DNA of 64,000 bases, taken from Candidatus Poribacteria bacterium (GTDB taxonomy: Bacteria > Poribacteria > WGA-4E > WGA-3G). The stretch is from NCBI GenBank assembly GCA_009841255.1, contig VXMD01000042.1:1-64000 (forward strand), given 5' to 3'. The notes beneath the pieces are model-generated. The model was not told the origin of the DNA and did no database searches. It worked only from the letters and a program-made list of their open reading frames with translations. Shown one piece after another: positions 1 through 8,731 of this stretch. Each line of letters opens with the position of its first letter. The first letter of the stretch is position 1. The translations under genes were made by a program, and so were the position numbers.

Positions 1-59
1 ACTTCTATACGCTCCAGACGTCAGATTTCGCTGCGACCCGACGGATGGTTATCCTTAAG

Positions 60-196
60 TAGGTAATAGCAGCAAATATGCCTTTTGGCAAAGTTTACGA
101 GCTGAAACTTGCTGCTCAAAACAAAACGCCCCAATTTGCCGGTTGAGCTAACCGCGAAGCAACGCTGATTAGCAGTCGGCGTTGGGGCGTTTTTTT
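60..196 (+). ncRNA. Candidate structured RNA or 3' UTR ending in a terminator
   Basis: This stretch folds on paper into two consecutive branched structures. The first closes with AGCAGCA at 68-74 against TGCTGCT at 110-116 and encloses two hairpins (TGCC/GGCA at 79-90 and AGTTT/AAACT at 92-109). The second closes with 123-134 against 182-193 and encloses GGTT/AACC at 141-153 and GCT/AGC at 164-173. It ends in a run of seven T. No known RNA family was recognised (RNase P, tmRNA, SRP, 6S and common riboswitches were considered from memory). It could be a small RNA, a riboswitch-like leader or the 3' end of an upstream transcript cut off by the window. Pairing was done by eye. Confidence 0.3.
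123..196 (+). terminator. Rho-independent terminator with branched loop
   Basis: A perfect 12-bp stem (123-134 with 182-193, core CGCCCC/GGGGCG) is followed by an unbroken T run to 196. This is the classical intrinsic-terminator shape, though the apical part is long and itself folded. It closes whatever is transcribed from the left. The next gene starts immediately downstream. Confidence 0.55.
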
Positions 197-220
197 ATGT
201 GTACACAAGGGAGAAGTTTT

Positions 221-1360
221 TTGAGTTATCTGAAAAATATCTTACCGATTTATGCCGTGCTTGTGCTACTTTTCCTTACAAGCACCGACAGTGTGTTTGC
301 CTTCTCTTTCGGACCCCCGGAAGAAAAAACGGGAGCTCCGAATGAAGGCACCTGTGCAGATGCGGGTTGCCATGCTGGCAATAATCTCAACGATCCAGAT
401 GGTTTACTCATGCTCGCAGCAATTCCTGAAACCTATGAGCCAAATCAGGTTTATGAGATTATCGTCAGTCTTGCACGTGATGGGCAAAGCCGTTGGGGAT
501 TTGAAATGACTGCGTTGGATGAAAATGGCGCAAGTGCTGGCTCGTTTGAAGCCGCAGATGCAACCAACACGCAGTTGAAGGACGCGAACAGTAAGCAGTA
601 TATTATGCACACTGCTGCGGGAAGTGCCCAAGGAACAAATGATGAGAATCAGTGGACCCTTAAATGGACCGCTCCTGATGCTGACATAGGACCGATTACG
701 TTCTACGCTGCTGGGAACGCTGCCAATGGCGATTTTACCCCTGCTGGAGATTATATCTACACAACAAGTGAAGAATCAACACCCCCTGTTCCGATAGTTG
801 CCGGTGTATCCTTGGAAATCGTCGGAGACGCAGCACTTTCTACTGTGGATACCGTTGCAGGTGTAAACTATACCCTCAAAGTCACGAATACCGGTAATAT
901 GATGGACACAATAATGCTTGAAGCCTCAGCAGAGGTCGGCATTGAAGGCAGTGTTCTTGGTGCACTCAGCGACAGATCCGTTGATCTTGAAGCCGGTGCA
1001 GAGGCAGAAATAACATTGACAGTCGCAGGGGATGTATTGATAAAACCGGGTGATTACAACATCAATGTGACGGCAACCTCTAAAACAGATAGTACAATGA
1101 CTGCTGAAGTCACAACCACAACAACCATAGAAATGCCGCCACCACCCCCGACACCAGAAACGCCGCCGCCACCTCCGACCCCTTGGGATGTCAATGCGGA
1201 CGGAAAGGTGAATATTCAGGACTTAGTCTTGGTCGCAAACGAATTTGGTCAGTCTGGAGAATCCCTTAAAGGGGATGTAAACGGTGATGGAAAGGTGAAT
1301 ATTCAAGACTTAGTGCTGGTAGCATCGCGTTTCGGTGAAGATACGAGTGCTGGTCAGTAA
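221..1360 (+). CDS. Exported choice-of-anchor-V-like protein with C-terminal dockerin
   Basis: A 379-residue secreted protein. I chose the TTG at 221 because AAGGGAG lies 7 nt upstream and it gives a compact signal peptide (hydrophobic YAVLVLLFLTS, cleavage near VFA-FS). The ATG at 197 directly follows a terminator T run and has no ribosome site. The mature N-terminus has a GAP-x-E-GTC-x4-GCH motif like that of choice-of-anchor-V/Reeler-like domains, where the cysteines may hold a disulfide or bind haem. A second beta-sandwich with CARDB-like features follows, then a proline-rich linker (PPPPTP repeats), then two dockerin-type calcium loops (DVNADGKVNIQDLVLV and DVNGDGKVNIQDLVLV). Dockerins bind cohesins, but no cohesin is in the window. 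Function unknown; probably cell-surface or extracellular. Confidence 0.7.
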   Translation: MSYLKNILPIYAVLVLLFLTSTDSVFAFSFGPPEEKTGAPNEGTCADAGCHAGNNLNDPDGLLMLAAIPETYEPNQVYEIIVSLARDGQSRWGFEMTALDENGASAGSFEAADATNTQLKDANSKQYIMHTAAGSAQGTNDENQWTLKWTAPDADIGPITFYAAGNAANGDFTPAGDYIYTTSEESTPPVPIVAGVSLEIVGDAALSTVDTVAGVNYTLKVTNTGNMMDTIMLEASAEVGIEGSVLGALSDRSVDLEAGAEAEITLTVAGDVLIKPGDYNINVTATSKTDSTMTAEVTTTTTIEMPPPPPTPETPPPPPTPWDVNADGKVNIQDLVLVANEFGQSGESLKGDVNGDGKVNIQDLVLVASRFGEDTSAGQ

Positions 1361-1393
1361 AGCGTATATTTCATAGAAGATCGCGAGAACCAC

Positions 1394-1482
1394 GCTTGAA
1401 ACGAAGTGGAAAGCGATTCAGAGAAAAGCACGTCAATTTTCTAATCTATGTTTGTTACTTAACCGCAAGGAATAAATAAAAA
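1394..1482 (+). repeat. RBS-bearing mosaic repeat, copy A
   Basis: It carries an ACGAAGTGGAAAGCG module resembling the AATGAAATGGAGGGCG module of other copies, then the shared 3' end CCGCAAGG (1463-1470). A 12-nt A/T-rich spacer leads to the ATG of the next gene. AAGG within the motif is the only ribosome-binding sequence in place. Confidence 0.6.
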
Positions 1483-2556
1483 ATGGCATCTAAATATCGC
1501 GTTGGAATTATAGGATGTGGTGGTATCGCCAATGCTCATGCACGTGGCTATCAGGGCGTTGAGCAAACAGAAATTGTCGCACTTGCCGATCCAGTTCAAG
1601 TCGCTCTTGACAAATTCGCAGACACCTACGGCGTATCCGCTGAAAACTGTTATTTGGATGCGCGCGAGATGCTGGATAACGAAAATCTTGATATTGTCAG
1701 TGTCGCGACGTGGCATAGACTCCATGCCCCCATGACACTCGCAGCGTGTGCGCGAAGTCCGAAGGCAGTGCTCTGTGAAAAACCGATGGGTGTAAGTCTC
1801 GGCGAATGCGATGAAATGTTAATCGCCGCGAACCGAAGCAGCGTCAAGGTCGTCATTGGGCATCAACGCCGATTCAATTCCGCATGGACGGATGCCCGAA
1901 ACCTCATCGCTGAGGGGGCAATCGGTGAACCGCGACAAATTGTCTGCCACGGGGGGCAAGGGTTATTGAATGACTGCTCACACCTCTTTGATATGATGCG
2001 CTATGTTATAGGTGATCCCGATCCACAATGGGTCATCGGTAACGTTGAACGGAAAACGGAACGTTACGAGCGTGATATCCAGATTGAGGACCGGAGTGCT
2101 GGTGTTATCGGCTTTTCAAATGGTTGTATCGGTATGCTCTTGCAGGAGATTGGTAGACCGAACTATCAAGGGGGTATCGTCTACGGAACAGATGGTATCG
2201 CAGATGTAACGGAGGGGCGCGTCCGTCTTCTCAACAATAAGGCTACCGACTGGGAAGAACGACCTTCTGATGGAAGGGATCAGCACGTCGCACAAGCAAC
2301 TGAGCTGGTCGAATGGATCGAGGGCGGTCCTGAACACCGCGGTGAGGCAAAACATGGGCGTGCTGCTGTTGAAATTATAATGGCGATCTACGAGTCCGCA
2401 CGTATGCACGAAGTCGTCCAATTACCGCTGCGGACGCATGCCAATCCGCTGGATTTGATGATTGAAAGCGGAGAGTTGCCTATTGAACGCCCAGGGCGTT
2501 ATGACATCCGTGCGTTTTTATTGCACGGCGAATCCATGAAACCTGAAGAAAAGTAA
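1483..2556 (+). CDS. Gfo/Idh/MocA family oxidoreductase
   Basis: A 357-residue NAD(P)-dependent dehydrogenase-like protein. The N-terminal Rossmann fold shows GIIGCGGIANAH (residues 8-19), and the family EKP motif (LCEKPMG, about 97-103) contains the usual catalytic or cofactor-binding lysine. The C-terminal half is the alpha/beta substrate domain and includes an SHLFDMMRY segment in the position of the family's second conserved motif. The family oxidises or reduces sugars, inositols and their derivatives; the substrate cannot be read here. Translation begins at ATG 1483, 12 nt after the CCGCAAGG end of a dispersed repeat. A second, distantly similar oxidoreductase lies at 3896-4942. Confidence 0.85.
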   Translation: MASKYRVGIIGCGGIANAHARGYQGVEQTEIVALADPVQVALDKFADTYGVSAENCYLDAREMLDNENLDIVSVATWHRLHAPMTLAACARSPKAVLCEKPMGVSLGECDEMLIAANRSSVKVVIGHQRRFNSAWTDARNLIAEGAIGEPRQIVCHGGQGLLNDCSHLFDMMRYVIGDPDPQWVIGNVERKTERYERDIQIEDRSAGVIGFSNGCIGMLLQEIGRPNYQGGIVYGTDGIADVTEGRVRLLNNKATDWEERPSDGRDQHVAQATELVEWIEGGPEHRGEAKHGRAAVEIIMAIYESARMHEVVQLPLRTHANPLDLMIESGELPIERPGRYDIRAFLLHGESMKPEEK

Positions 2557-2643
2557 CCAGTAAAGAAGTTACCAGTGGCCAGTTAAGAGGTTTTCATTTA
2601 ACAACACCCTCTGGTAACTGGTAACTGGTAACTGGTAACCATT
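2557..2643. repeat. Heptamer repeat spacer (CTGGTAA)
   Basis: Four perfect consecutive CTGGTAA units (2611-2638) are preceded by the inverted heptamer in degenerate form (TTACCAGT, GGCCAGTTA), so the spacer can fold back on itself. Similar TTACCAG/TTATCAG/TTGTCAG arrays recur at 14164-14255 and 16923-17165. Confidence 0.7.
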
Positions 2644-3879
2644 ATGCAGATTACACAAGGGGTGACTGTGGGTTTATCAGCGCTGCAACGCAATAAGTTG
2701 CGCTCTGTGCTTACAACACTCGGGATTATCATCGGTATCGCAGCGGTTGTGGCTGTCGTTTCTGTTGGCGGTGGTGCGGAACATCTTATGCTCGCTGAAT
2801 TAGAACGAATCGGCGGGGCAGGACTGATTGTCTGCTTTCGGAAAGATACATTTCGTAGAGAGGATGGTTCGTATGTCGAAAATAAGCATCCAGCGTATAT
2901 TGAATACGAGGATCTGGATTTTCTGCTTGAGAATTGCCCCTCTCTTAAAACAGCTACAGCACTGTCAGAGTGGACGCTCACCGTATCGCACAAGCACGTG
3001 AATCAATCGCTTCAGATCGTGGGTGCTACACCTTTCTATGAAGAGGTTAATAACTGGTACGTTCAAGCCGGCAGATTTATGACACAGAGCGACATGGAAC
3101 GGAGAGAACCCATCTGTGTCATCGGTTCTGAAGTTCGCAAGGACCTCTTTGAGGGAGAAGACCCGATTGGACTTGAACTCAGAGTCGGCGAGGAACGGTT
3201 CACTGTCATTGGGGTGATGGAGGAGAAGGGCAACAGCATGGCGAGTGAGGGGTGGGATAACCGGGTAATTATCCCCATCACGACAATGGAAATTCGGTTT
3301 ATCGGGCAGCAGAAAGGTTGGATGTACTTATGGGCGCAAGCCGAGAGTTATGAAAAGGTGGAACAAGCCGTCGCTGAAATCAAAGTCGCCATGCGACAGC
3401 AGCACGGAGATGAAAAATATTTTCAATTCTTCACCGCGAAGGAGATTATAAAACAGGTAGGTAACGTCAGTCGAATCGTTCAGGTGCTCTTGGGTGGCGT
3501 TGCGAGTGTTGCTTTGTTCGTTGGCGGCATTGGAATCATGAATATTATGTTGGTCTCCGTAACAGAGAGAACCCGTGAAATCGGCTTGCGCAAAGCCGTC
3601 GGTGCAAAACGTCGTGACATCCTGATCCAATTCCTCATTGAAGCCATTGTTTTAAGCATTTGTGGTGGGCTTATCGGCATTTTCATCGGAAGTAGTCTTG
3701 CCTCTGTTTCGGGTTTGGTTATTTCAAAACTGATGAATGCGAGTTGGCCCGCTGTTGTCTCCGTCCAAGCCGCCTTAATCGCGTTTAGCGTCTCCGCATT
3801 AATCGGCATATTTTTTGGACTTTATCCAGCGAACAAAGCCTCAGGCCTCACCCCAACAGAGGCACTGCGTCATGACTAA
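2644..3879 (+). CDS. MacB/FtsX-type ABC transporter permease
   Basis: A 411-residue membrane protein with the MacB architecture: an N-terminal transmembrane helix (about 20-42, following the RNKLRSVLTTLGI motif), a large periplasmic MacB_PCD domain (about 45-275), then three helices of the FtsX core (about 280-305, 330-355 and 375-400). The segment TERTREIGLRKAVGAKRRDI is the hallmark loop of this family. Such permeases pair with a LolD/MacB-type ATPase and couple periplasmic movements to lipoprotein, peptide or drug export. No ATPase is adjacent; the nearest one of the right type is at 14271-15083 on the other strand. No good ribosome site precedes ATG 2644. Confidence 0.85.
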   Translation: MQITQGVTVGLSALQRNKLRSVLTTLGIIIGIAAVVAVVSVGGGAEHLMLAELERIGGAGLIVCFRKDTFRREDGSYVENKHPAYIEYEDLDFLLENCPSLKTATALSEWTLTVSHKHVNQSLQIVGATPFYEEVNNWYVQAGRFMTQSDMERREPICVIGSEVRKDLFEGEDPIGLELRVGEERFTVIGVMEEKGNSMASEGWDNRVIIPITTMEIRFIGQQKGWMYLWAQAESYEKVEQAVAEIKVAMRQQHGDEKYFQFFTAKEIIKQVGNVSRIVQVLLGGVASVALFVGGIGIMNIMLVSVTERTREIGLRKAVGAKRRDILIQFLIEAIVLSICGGLIGIFIGSSLASVSGLVISKLMNASWPAVVSVQAALIAFSVSALIGIFFGLYPANKASGLTPTEALRHD

Positions 3880-3895
3880 AAAGGAGCAACGTGCT

Positions 3896-4942
3896 GTGTT
3901 AAATCAAACAACGAAGGTCCGCGCCGCTATCGTCGGACTCGGTTGGCCCGGGATGCAACATCTCAAAGGTTATACTGCCGATCCGCGTTCAGAAGTGATT
4001 GCCATCTGCGATTTAGATAAGAAGCAGGTCAGGCAGGTAGCATCGGAACATAAAATACCGAATACCTATACCAGCCACTTGGAGATGTTAAAAAATAAGG
4101 ATATCGATGCCGTTAGTGTTTGTCTACCGAACTTCCTCCACGCCCCAATCGCTATTGATGCATTGAACGCTGGTAAGCACGTGCTTTGTGAAAAGCCGCC
4201 TGCTCGAAGTGCACAGGAAGCGAAGGCTATGGCGGATGCCGCCACTCAAAATGGAAAGACCTTAATGTATGCCCTCGTGCAGCGATTTGATGGAAGCACT
4301 CAGCGGCTGAAGCAGTTGATACGCGAAGGTCAACTCGGTGAGATCTACTTCGGTAAAGCGGGGTATGTTCGACGGCGGGGTGTTCCTATCGGCAGGGAAG
4401 GGTGGTTTGTTGATAAAGAACGCGCAGGCGGTGGAGCTCTCATTGATATTGGCGTCCATGCGTTAGATTGTGTGTGGTGGCTAATGAATTCTCCGAGGCC
4501 CGTTGAAGTTATGGGAACCTCCTATTCCCACTTTAAGCATCTGGTGCCTGATGACGTTAAATATGACGTGGACGATGCGACCTTCGCACAGATCCGCTTT
4601 GAAAACGGCGCGACGATTATCCTTGAAACGACGTGGGCATTGAACCTGCCGGGCGACAATTACGTTAAGGTCGCAGGAACAAAAGCAGGGGCGACCCTCA
4701 GTCCCTTCACGCTCTACACCGAAAAAGATGGCAAGGACTTGGATAAACCTCTTAACGCGCCTTCGATTAATGGTTTTGACGAAGAAGTAAAACACTTCGT
4801 AGGGTGTATTGTTGATGGTAAAGAGCCTATCTCTTCGGCGGAACAGGGTATCATGCTGATGCAGATGCTTGATGGTATCTACGAATCCGCAGAAAAGGGA
4901 CGATCTGTACCTATCGCAGATCTAAGTGCCGCAACCGGATGA
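3896..4942 (+). CDS. Gfo/Idh/MocA family oxidoreductase
   Basis: A 348-residue dehydrogenase-like protein with the N-terminal motif AAIVGLGWPGMQH and the EKP motif (LCEKPPARS), followed by the GGGALIDIGVHALDCVWW motif typical of the substrate domain. I favour the GTG at 3896 because AAGGAG at 3881-3886 lies 9 nt upstream. An in-frame ATG at 3872 overlaps the stop of the preceding permease and is the alternative. The gene is packed tightly between the permease and an ABC-2 permease (4-bp ATGA overlap at 4939), so it is probably cotranscribed with the exporter genes. Substrate unknown. Confidence 0.85.
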   Translation: MLNQTTKVRAAIVGLGWPGMQHLKGYTADPRSEVIAICDLDKKQVRQVASEHKIPNTYTSHLEMLKNKDIDAVSVCLPNFLHAPIAIDALNAGKHVLCEKPPARSAQEAKAMADAATQNGKTLMYALVQRFDGSTQRLKQLIREGQLGEIYFGKAGYVRRRGVPIGREGWFVDKERAGGGALIDIGVHALDCVWWLMNSPRPVEVMGTSYSHFKHLVPDDVKYDVDDATFAQIRFENGATIILETTWALNLPGDNYVKVAGTKAGATLSPFTLYTEKDGKDLDKPLNAPSINGFDEEVKHFVGCIVDGKEPISSAEQGIMLMQMLDGIYESAEKGRSVPIADLSAATG

Positions 4943-5754
4943 AATCCCTCTATTTGGCATTCCAGGTCTATCTGGCGTTTGCAAAGAAATCGTTCCAGAG
5001 ACGGATGCAATATCGGGTGGCAAACCTCGCGGGTTTGACAACTAATTTCTTCTTTCTGCTGGTGCATGTCTTTGTCTATACCGCTTTCTATGCGGCGCGT
5101 GCCGCTCCCCAACCCCTCAATTTGGATGAAATTATCACCTATTTCGTTTTGTGCCAGGTTTCTTTCATGCTCATGCCGTTTTGGGGGACGCGCTCTGAGG
5201 TTACGAGTGCCATTAAAGACGGCAGCGTTGCGCTCCAATTAACCAAGCCTGTCGACTTCCAAGCATACTGGTTTGCCGATGAATGCGGTAGAGCCTTCTA
5301 TTATTTACTCATGCGGGGATTTCCGACCTTTTTTATCAGTCTTCTCTTCTTCAAGGTTACAATTCCGCAACAGCCCACCGTTTTCATGGCGTTTACAGTT
5401 TCAATGATGCTCGCTGTTTTCATGAGTAATGCTATCACGATAACAATTTTTAGCTCGGGGTTCTGGACGCTGGATACAACAGGAATTTCTGGGATGTGCT
5501 ATTCCATAATCACCCTATTTTCTGGAATGTTAGTCCCAATTGCGTTATGGCCCGAGTGGTTGGCACATATCGCCAGATGGTTGCCGTTTGAAGGTTTGAT
5601 TGATATCCCGTTTAGTATCTATTTGGGCAAGATAACTGGGGTTGAGATCTGGATTGCTATCAGCAAACAGACGGTATGGAATCTCTTTTTTATTGGCTTG
5701 GGACGGCTTTTCTTAACCCGTGGCTTTTCGCGGCTGGTTATACAAGGCGGGTAG
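4939..5754 (+). CDS. ABC-2 type permease, DUF990-like (first subunit)
   Basis: A 271-residue integral membrane protein with about six hydrophobic segments and the opening YLAFAKKSFQRRMQYRVANL seen in DUF990/COG4587 permeases. It overlaps the preceding stop codon (ATGA). With the second permease (5837-6637) and the ATPase (6823-7809) it forms the usual heteromeric three-gene ABC-2 exporter. Members are annotated as drug, antibiotic or unknown-substrate exporters; the cargo is not evident here. Confidence 0.8.
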   Translation: MKSLYLAFQVYLAFAKKSFQRRMQYRVANLAGLTTNFFFLLVHVFVYTAFYAARAAPQPLNLDEIITYFVLCQVSFMLMPFWGTRSEVTSAIKDGSVALQLTKPVDFQAYWFADECGRAFYYLLMRGFPTFFISLLFFKVTIPQQPTVFMAFTVSMMLAVFMSNAITITIFSSGFWTLDTTGISGMCYSIITLFSGMLVPIALWPEWLAHIARWLPFEGLIDIPFSIYLGKITGVEIWIAISKQTVWNLFFIGLGRLFLTRGFSRLVIQGG

Positions 5755-5816
5755 GGGCTGGGAATGTAATACAAGGAATGGATTTAGTCTATTTAAAGAC
5801 TAAATCCCCCAGCCCG
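5752..5816. repeat. Palindromic element, GGATTTAGTCT family, copy 1
   Basis: GGATTTAGTCT (5780-5790) and AGACTAAATCC (5797-5807) form a perfect 11-bp stem with a 6-nt loop. An outer GGGGCTGGG / CCCAGCCC pairing and the left flank GTAATACAAGGAAT surround it. The same left flank and stem occur in inverse orientation at 31311-31355, with a different loop. The element sits between two ABC permease genes. Confidence 0.65.
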
Positions 5817-5836
5817 TATAACGGATTTCCCGAAAA

Positions 5837-6637
5837 ATGCACCATCTTTCACTCTACTTCCATTTTGTCAAACTGCGTATCCGATCGCAGATGGAGTACC
5901 GGCTCTCGTTTGTCTTTGACATATTTGCTCAGGCGAGCATCTCTGTCATTGACTTTTTTATGATCGCCCTTCTCTTTAACCGCTTCAAAGAGTTAGCCGG
6001 ATGGAGCCTATGGGAAGTAGGGTTCCTTTACGGCATGATTGGCGTCTGCTTTGCCCTTGCTGAAATGTTTGGGAGGGGTTTTGATGTCTTTCAGAGAAAT
6101 ATTGTGCGTGGCGACTTTGATACCGTCCTCATCCGTCCGCTTGGCACTTTTTTTCAAGTGTTTTCGCATGAATTTCTACTCCGGCGGTTAGGGCGGATAG
6201 CACAAGCTCTCGTTGTGTTTCTTATTGCTAATTCACAGTTAACTGTATCATGGTCGCTTACCAAAGTGGCGTATCTGTTGATCTCGTTGTTAAGTGGGAC
6301 CTGTTTTTTTGTAGGACTCTTCGTCATCGGGGCGACAAGTTGCTTTTGGACAGTCCAATCCATTGAGATTATTAATATCTTCACCAATGGCGGCGTTTTC
6401 ATGGGAAGTTACCCATTTTCCATTTATCGGTGGTGGTTTCGGCATTTTTTCACCTTTATTGTTCCATTGGCGTGTGTCAACTATTTCCCGTCTCTTTTTC
6501 TCTTGGAAAAAGTCGGGACATCGGGAGTCTCGCCGATTGGTATCCAGTTGGCACCCTTTGCAGGTTTCCTTTTTCTTGGTGTTACGATACTATTTTGGAG
6601 ATGGGGGGTCTTGCACTACCAAAGCACGGGACACTAA
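5837..6637 (+). CDS. ABC-2 type permease, DUF990-like (second subunit)
   Basis: A 266-residue, six-helix membrane protein resembling COG3694 ABC-2 permeases (opening YFHFVKLRIRSQMEYRLSFVFDIF, a cytoplasmic RGDFDTVLIRPLGTFFQV loop). It is the probable partner of the 4939-5754 permease. The 82-nt spacer before it holds a palindromic repeat, which may reduce read-through or set subunit ratios. No canonical ribosome site is obvious upstream of ATG 5837. Confidence 0.8.
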   Translation: MHHLSLYFHFVKLRIRSQMEYRLSFVFDIFAQASISVIDFFMIALLFNRFKELAGWSLWEVGFLYGMIGVCFALAEMFGRGFDVFQRNIVRGDFDTVLIRPLGTFFQVFSHEFLLRRLGRIAQALVVFLIANSQLTVSWSLTKVAYLLISLLSGTCFFVGLFVIGATSCFWTVQSIEIINIFTNGGVFMGSYPFSIYRWWFRHFFTFIVPLACVNYFPSLFLLEKVGTSGVSPIGIQLAPFAGFLFLGVTILFWRWGVLHYQSTGH

Positions 6638-6712
6638 TTTATTCGGTTCTACCCTCCTCTCCGCTACGCTTACGAGCAGGTTGCTGATGAGGGCACAACT
6701 GAAATAAGGATA

Positions 6713-6822
6713 TGTACGGCATAGCGTCAAAAACCAAGCCCGTAATGAAATGGAGGGCGACTCGAACACGAAAACGTCGAAAGACAAGTAACCGATACTT
6801 ATCCGCAAGGTAAGTTTAAAAT
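6713..6822 (+). repeat. RBS-bearing mosaic repeat, copy B
   Basis: The full module order is visible: ACGGCATAGCGTCAAAAACC, CCCGTAATGAAATGGAGGGC (6739-6758), CTCGAACACGAAAA, AAGTAACCGATACTTA, then CCGCAAGG (6803-6810) 12 nt before the ATG of the ATPase gene. Confidence 0.7.
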
Positions 6823-7809
6823 ATGATTGAAGTTGACAACCTTAGCAAAATTTTCAAGGTTTATCATCACCGCAAAGGATTTTTCGGGAGTTTTGTGAAC
6901 CTCTTTTCTCGCAAACACCGTATTGTCCAAGCAGTGGACAGGGTCTCCTTTAGTGTAGCACGCGGTGAAATCGTCGGGTATTTGGGACCCAACGGTGCTG
7001 GAAAGTCAACGACTATCAAAATGCTGACCGGCATTTTGGTGCCGACATCGGGCAGTGTAACTGTGAATGGATATATCCCGCATCGGCAGCGAAAAGAAAA
7101 CGCCAAACACATTGGGGTCGTGTTTGGACAAAGATCGCATCTGTGGTTCGATTTACCCGTTCAAGAGTCGTTTGAACTCCTACAACGTATCTATCGGATT
7201 CCGGAGACGCAATATCGCTACAACGTCGAGATGTTTGAGGAGTTGCTCGGTCTTGGTGATTTTTTCCGGATACCTGTTCGTCAGTTGAGTCTCGGTCAGC
7301 GAATGCGTGCCGACATCGCCGCTGCCCTGCTCCACAATCCGGATGTTCTGTTTCTTGATGAACCGACGATCGGTTTGGATGTTGTCGCTAAGGCGCGTAT
7401 CCGACAGTTTATCCAAAAAATTAACGCTGAACGACAGGTAACGGTTGTGTTGACAACACACGATTTAGACGATGTCGAAAAACTCTGCAAGCGTGTGATT
7501 CTCATTGACAACGCCCGTCTCTGTTTTGATGGGGAACTTGCCACACTTCGGCGGCTACTTTCAACGGAACGGCTCTTGACTGTTGATTACGCCGAAGTCT
7601 ATCCGGACATCAGTGTCCCCAACGCACATGTTACCTATCAGGACGGTGCCCGCGTGCAGTATCGATTCTCTCCTGAAGAAATCAGCACGGCGGATCTTAT
7701 CGGGACAATCCTCCAAAAGTTCAGAATTGTAGACATATCCGTCCAGGAACCGGATATTGAGGAGTTAATCAAAACCGTTTACGAGGACAACTCTTTGATT
7801 TTTCCTTAA
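6823..7809 (+). CDS. ABC transporter ATP-binding protein of the ABC-2 exporter
   Basis: A 328-residue ATPase with all nucleotide-binding motifs: Walker A GPNGAGKS (55-62), signature LSLGQR (155-160), Walker B LFLDEP (176-181) and H-loop histidine H213. The LSLGQRMRADIAAALLHNPD stretch is typical of COG4586, the ATPase group that travels with the two DUF990-like permeases upstream. About 95 residues after the ATPase core may be a dimerisation or regulatory tail. It should drive export through the 4939-6637 permeases. Its ribosome site comes from repeat copy B. Confidence 0.88.
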   Translation: MIEVDNLSKIFKVYHHRKGFFGSFVNLFSRKHRIVQAVDRVSFSVARGEIVGYLGPNGAGKSTTIKMLTGILVPTSGSVTVNGYIPHRQRKENAKHIGVVFGQRSHLWFDLPVQESFELLQRIYRIPETQYRYNVEMFEELLGLGDFFRIPVRQLSLGQRMRADIAAALLHNPDVLFLDEPTIGLDVVAKARIRQFIQKINAERQVTVVLTTHDLDDVEKLCKRVILIDNARLCFDGELATLRRLLSTERLLTVDYAEVYPDISVPNAHVTYQDGARVQYRFSPEEISTADLIGTILQKFRIVDISVQEPDIEELIKTVYEDNSLIFP

Positions 7810-7849
7810 TTGACAGAGCCGATATCTCCAGATACACAGGCGAATTGAC

Positions 7850-7879
7850 TTGACAGACTCTAAATCTATGGGGTAAAAT
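7850..7879 (+). promoter_or_regulatory. Sigma-70-like promoter for the LamG gene
   Basis: TTGACA (7850-7855), an 18-nt spacer and TAAAAT (7874-7879) match the -35/-10 consensus closely. It lies about 50 nt upstream of ATG 7933, right after the ABC exporter genes end, so the LamG gene is probably a separate transcription unit. Confidence 0.55.
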
Positions 7880-7932
7880 GTATAAAAGTTTTCACGAAAC
7901 CAGATTTCTATAACCAAAAGGAGCAATTAAAA

Positions 7933-8697
7933 ATGCGTCTCAGAAATATCAAAATAATCTGTGGACTCGCCGCACTCCTCACAGCGTTCTGCTATGTGAC
8001 AGCGGCTGATGCACAAGATTTCGTAATAGATGGACTCGTCGCCATGTATACGCTCAATGAAGCGGATATCGACGGTAAAACTGTCAAAGATGTCTTTGGG
8101 GGCAAAGATGCGAAGATTGAAGGCACCCTTAAATCCGTCGAGGGGGCAGCTGATGGCACGGGAGAAGCGTTGGAATTTGAAGGGGATAGTTACATCGAAA
8201 TCCCAGCGATGGGTGAGTTTGAGCATGTGAGTATTGAATGCTATGCGCTTGAAGGGCAGTTCGGCGGCATTCAAGGCATCGTATCTACATGGCAGTGGGC
8301 GGCTGGCAAAGTCCACTTCAAATTTGAGGGGAATCAAATCCAAGTTCATAAGAACGATGGTGTGAAAATCCGCTTAAATGCTGAGGAGGAGAGGTGGTAT
8401 CACATCATTTACACCAGCAATACCAAAGACAATGAGTTGAAACTCTATGTTGATGGCGAATTGGTTGACGAAGGGAACGCCGGCGCAACCCCTGAACTGA
8501 TGGACGAACGCCGTATCGGTAGCGAACACGACGGTAGATTCCTGATCGGTATGATTGATAACGTCCGTATTTATGACCGGATCCTTGACGAAGACGAGGT
8601 TGCACAGAATTTTGAGTCGCAGAGCGATCAATTGCCTGTTGAACCTGCTGGGAAACTCTCAGCCACTTGGGGCTACCTCAAGGCATTGAGAAATTAA
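7933..8697 (+). CDS. Secreted LamG / concanavalin-A-like lectin domain protein
   Basis: A 254-residue protein with a clear signal peptide (residues 1-28, ending ADAQ). One LamG-type jelly-roll domain follows (about 32-225), recognised by the opening DGLVAMYTLNEADIDG, the WYHIIYTSNTKDNELKLYVDGELV strand pair and the closing IGMIDNVRIYDRILDEDEV. Such domains bind glycans or protein partners and are often fused to enzymes; here it stands alone with a short tail. It has a strong ribosome site (AAAAGGAG) and its own promoter. Ligand unknown. Confidence 0.8.
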   Translation: MRLRNIKIICGLAALLTAFCYVTAADAQDFVIDGLVAMYTLNEADIDGKTVKDVFGGKDAKIEGTLKSVEGAADGTGEALEFEGDSYIEIPAMGEFEHVSIECYALEGQFGGIQGIVSTWQWAAGKVHFKFEGNQIQVHKNDGVKIRLNAEEERWYHIIYTSNTKDNELKLYVDGELVDEGNAGATPELMDERRIGSEHDGRFLIGMIDNVRIYDRILDEDEVAQNFESQSDQLPVEPAGKLSATWGYLKALRN

Positions 8698-8731
8698 AAG
8701 CGGCTTAAAGAAAACGGAGTGGAAGCCCATC

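Noticed and set aside
123-196. tRNA-like or tmRNA-like fold
   Set aside because: The GGTT...AACC and GCT...AGC stems look superficially like tRNA arms, but there is no acceptor/T-arm arrangement, no TTC loop and no CCA; the poly-T end fits a terminator.
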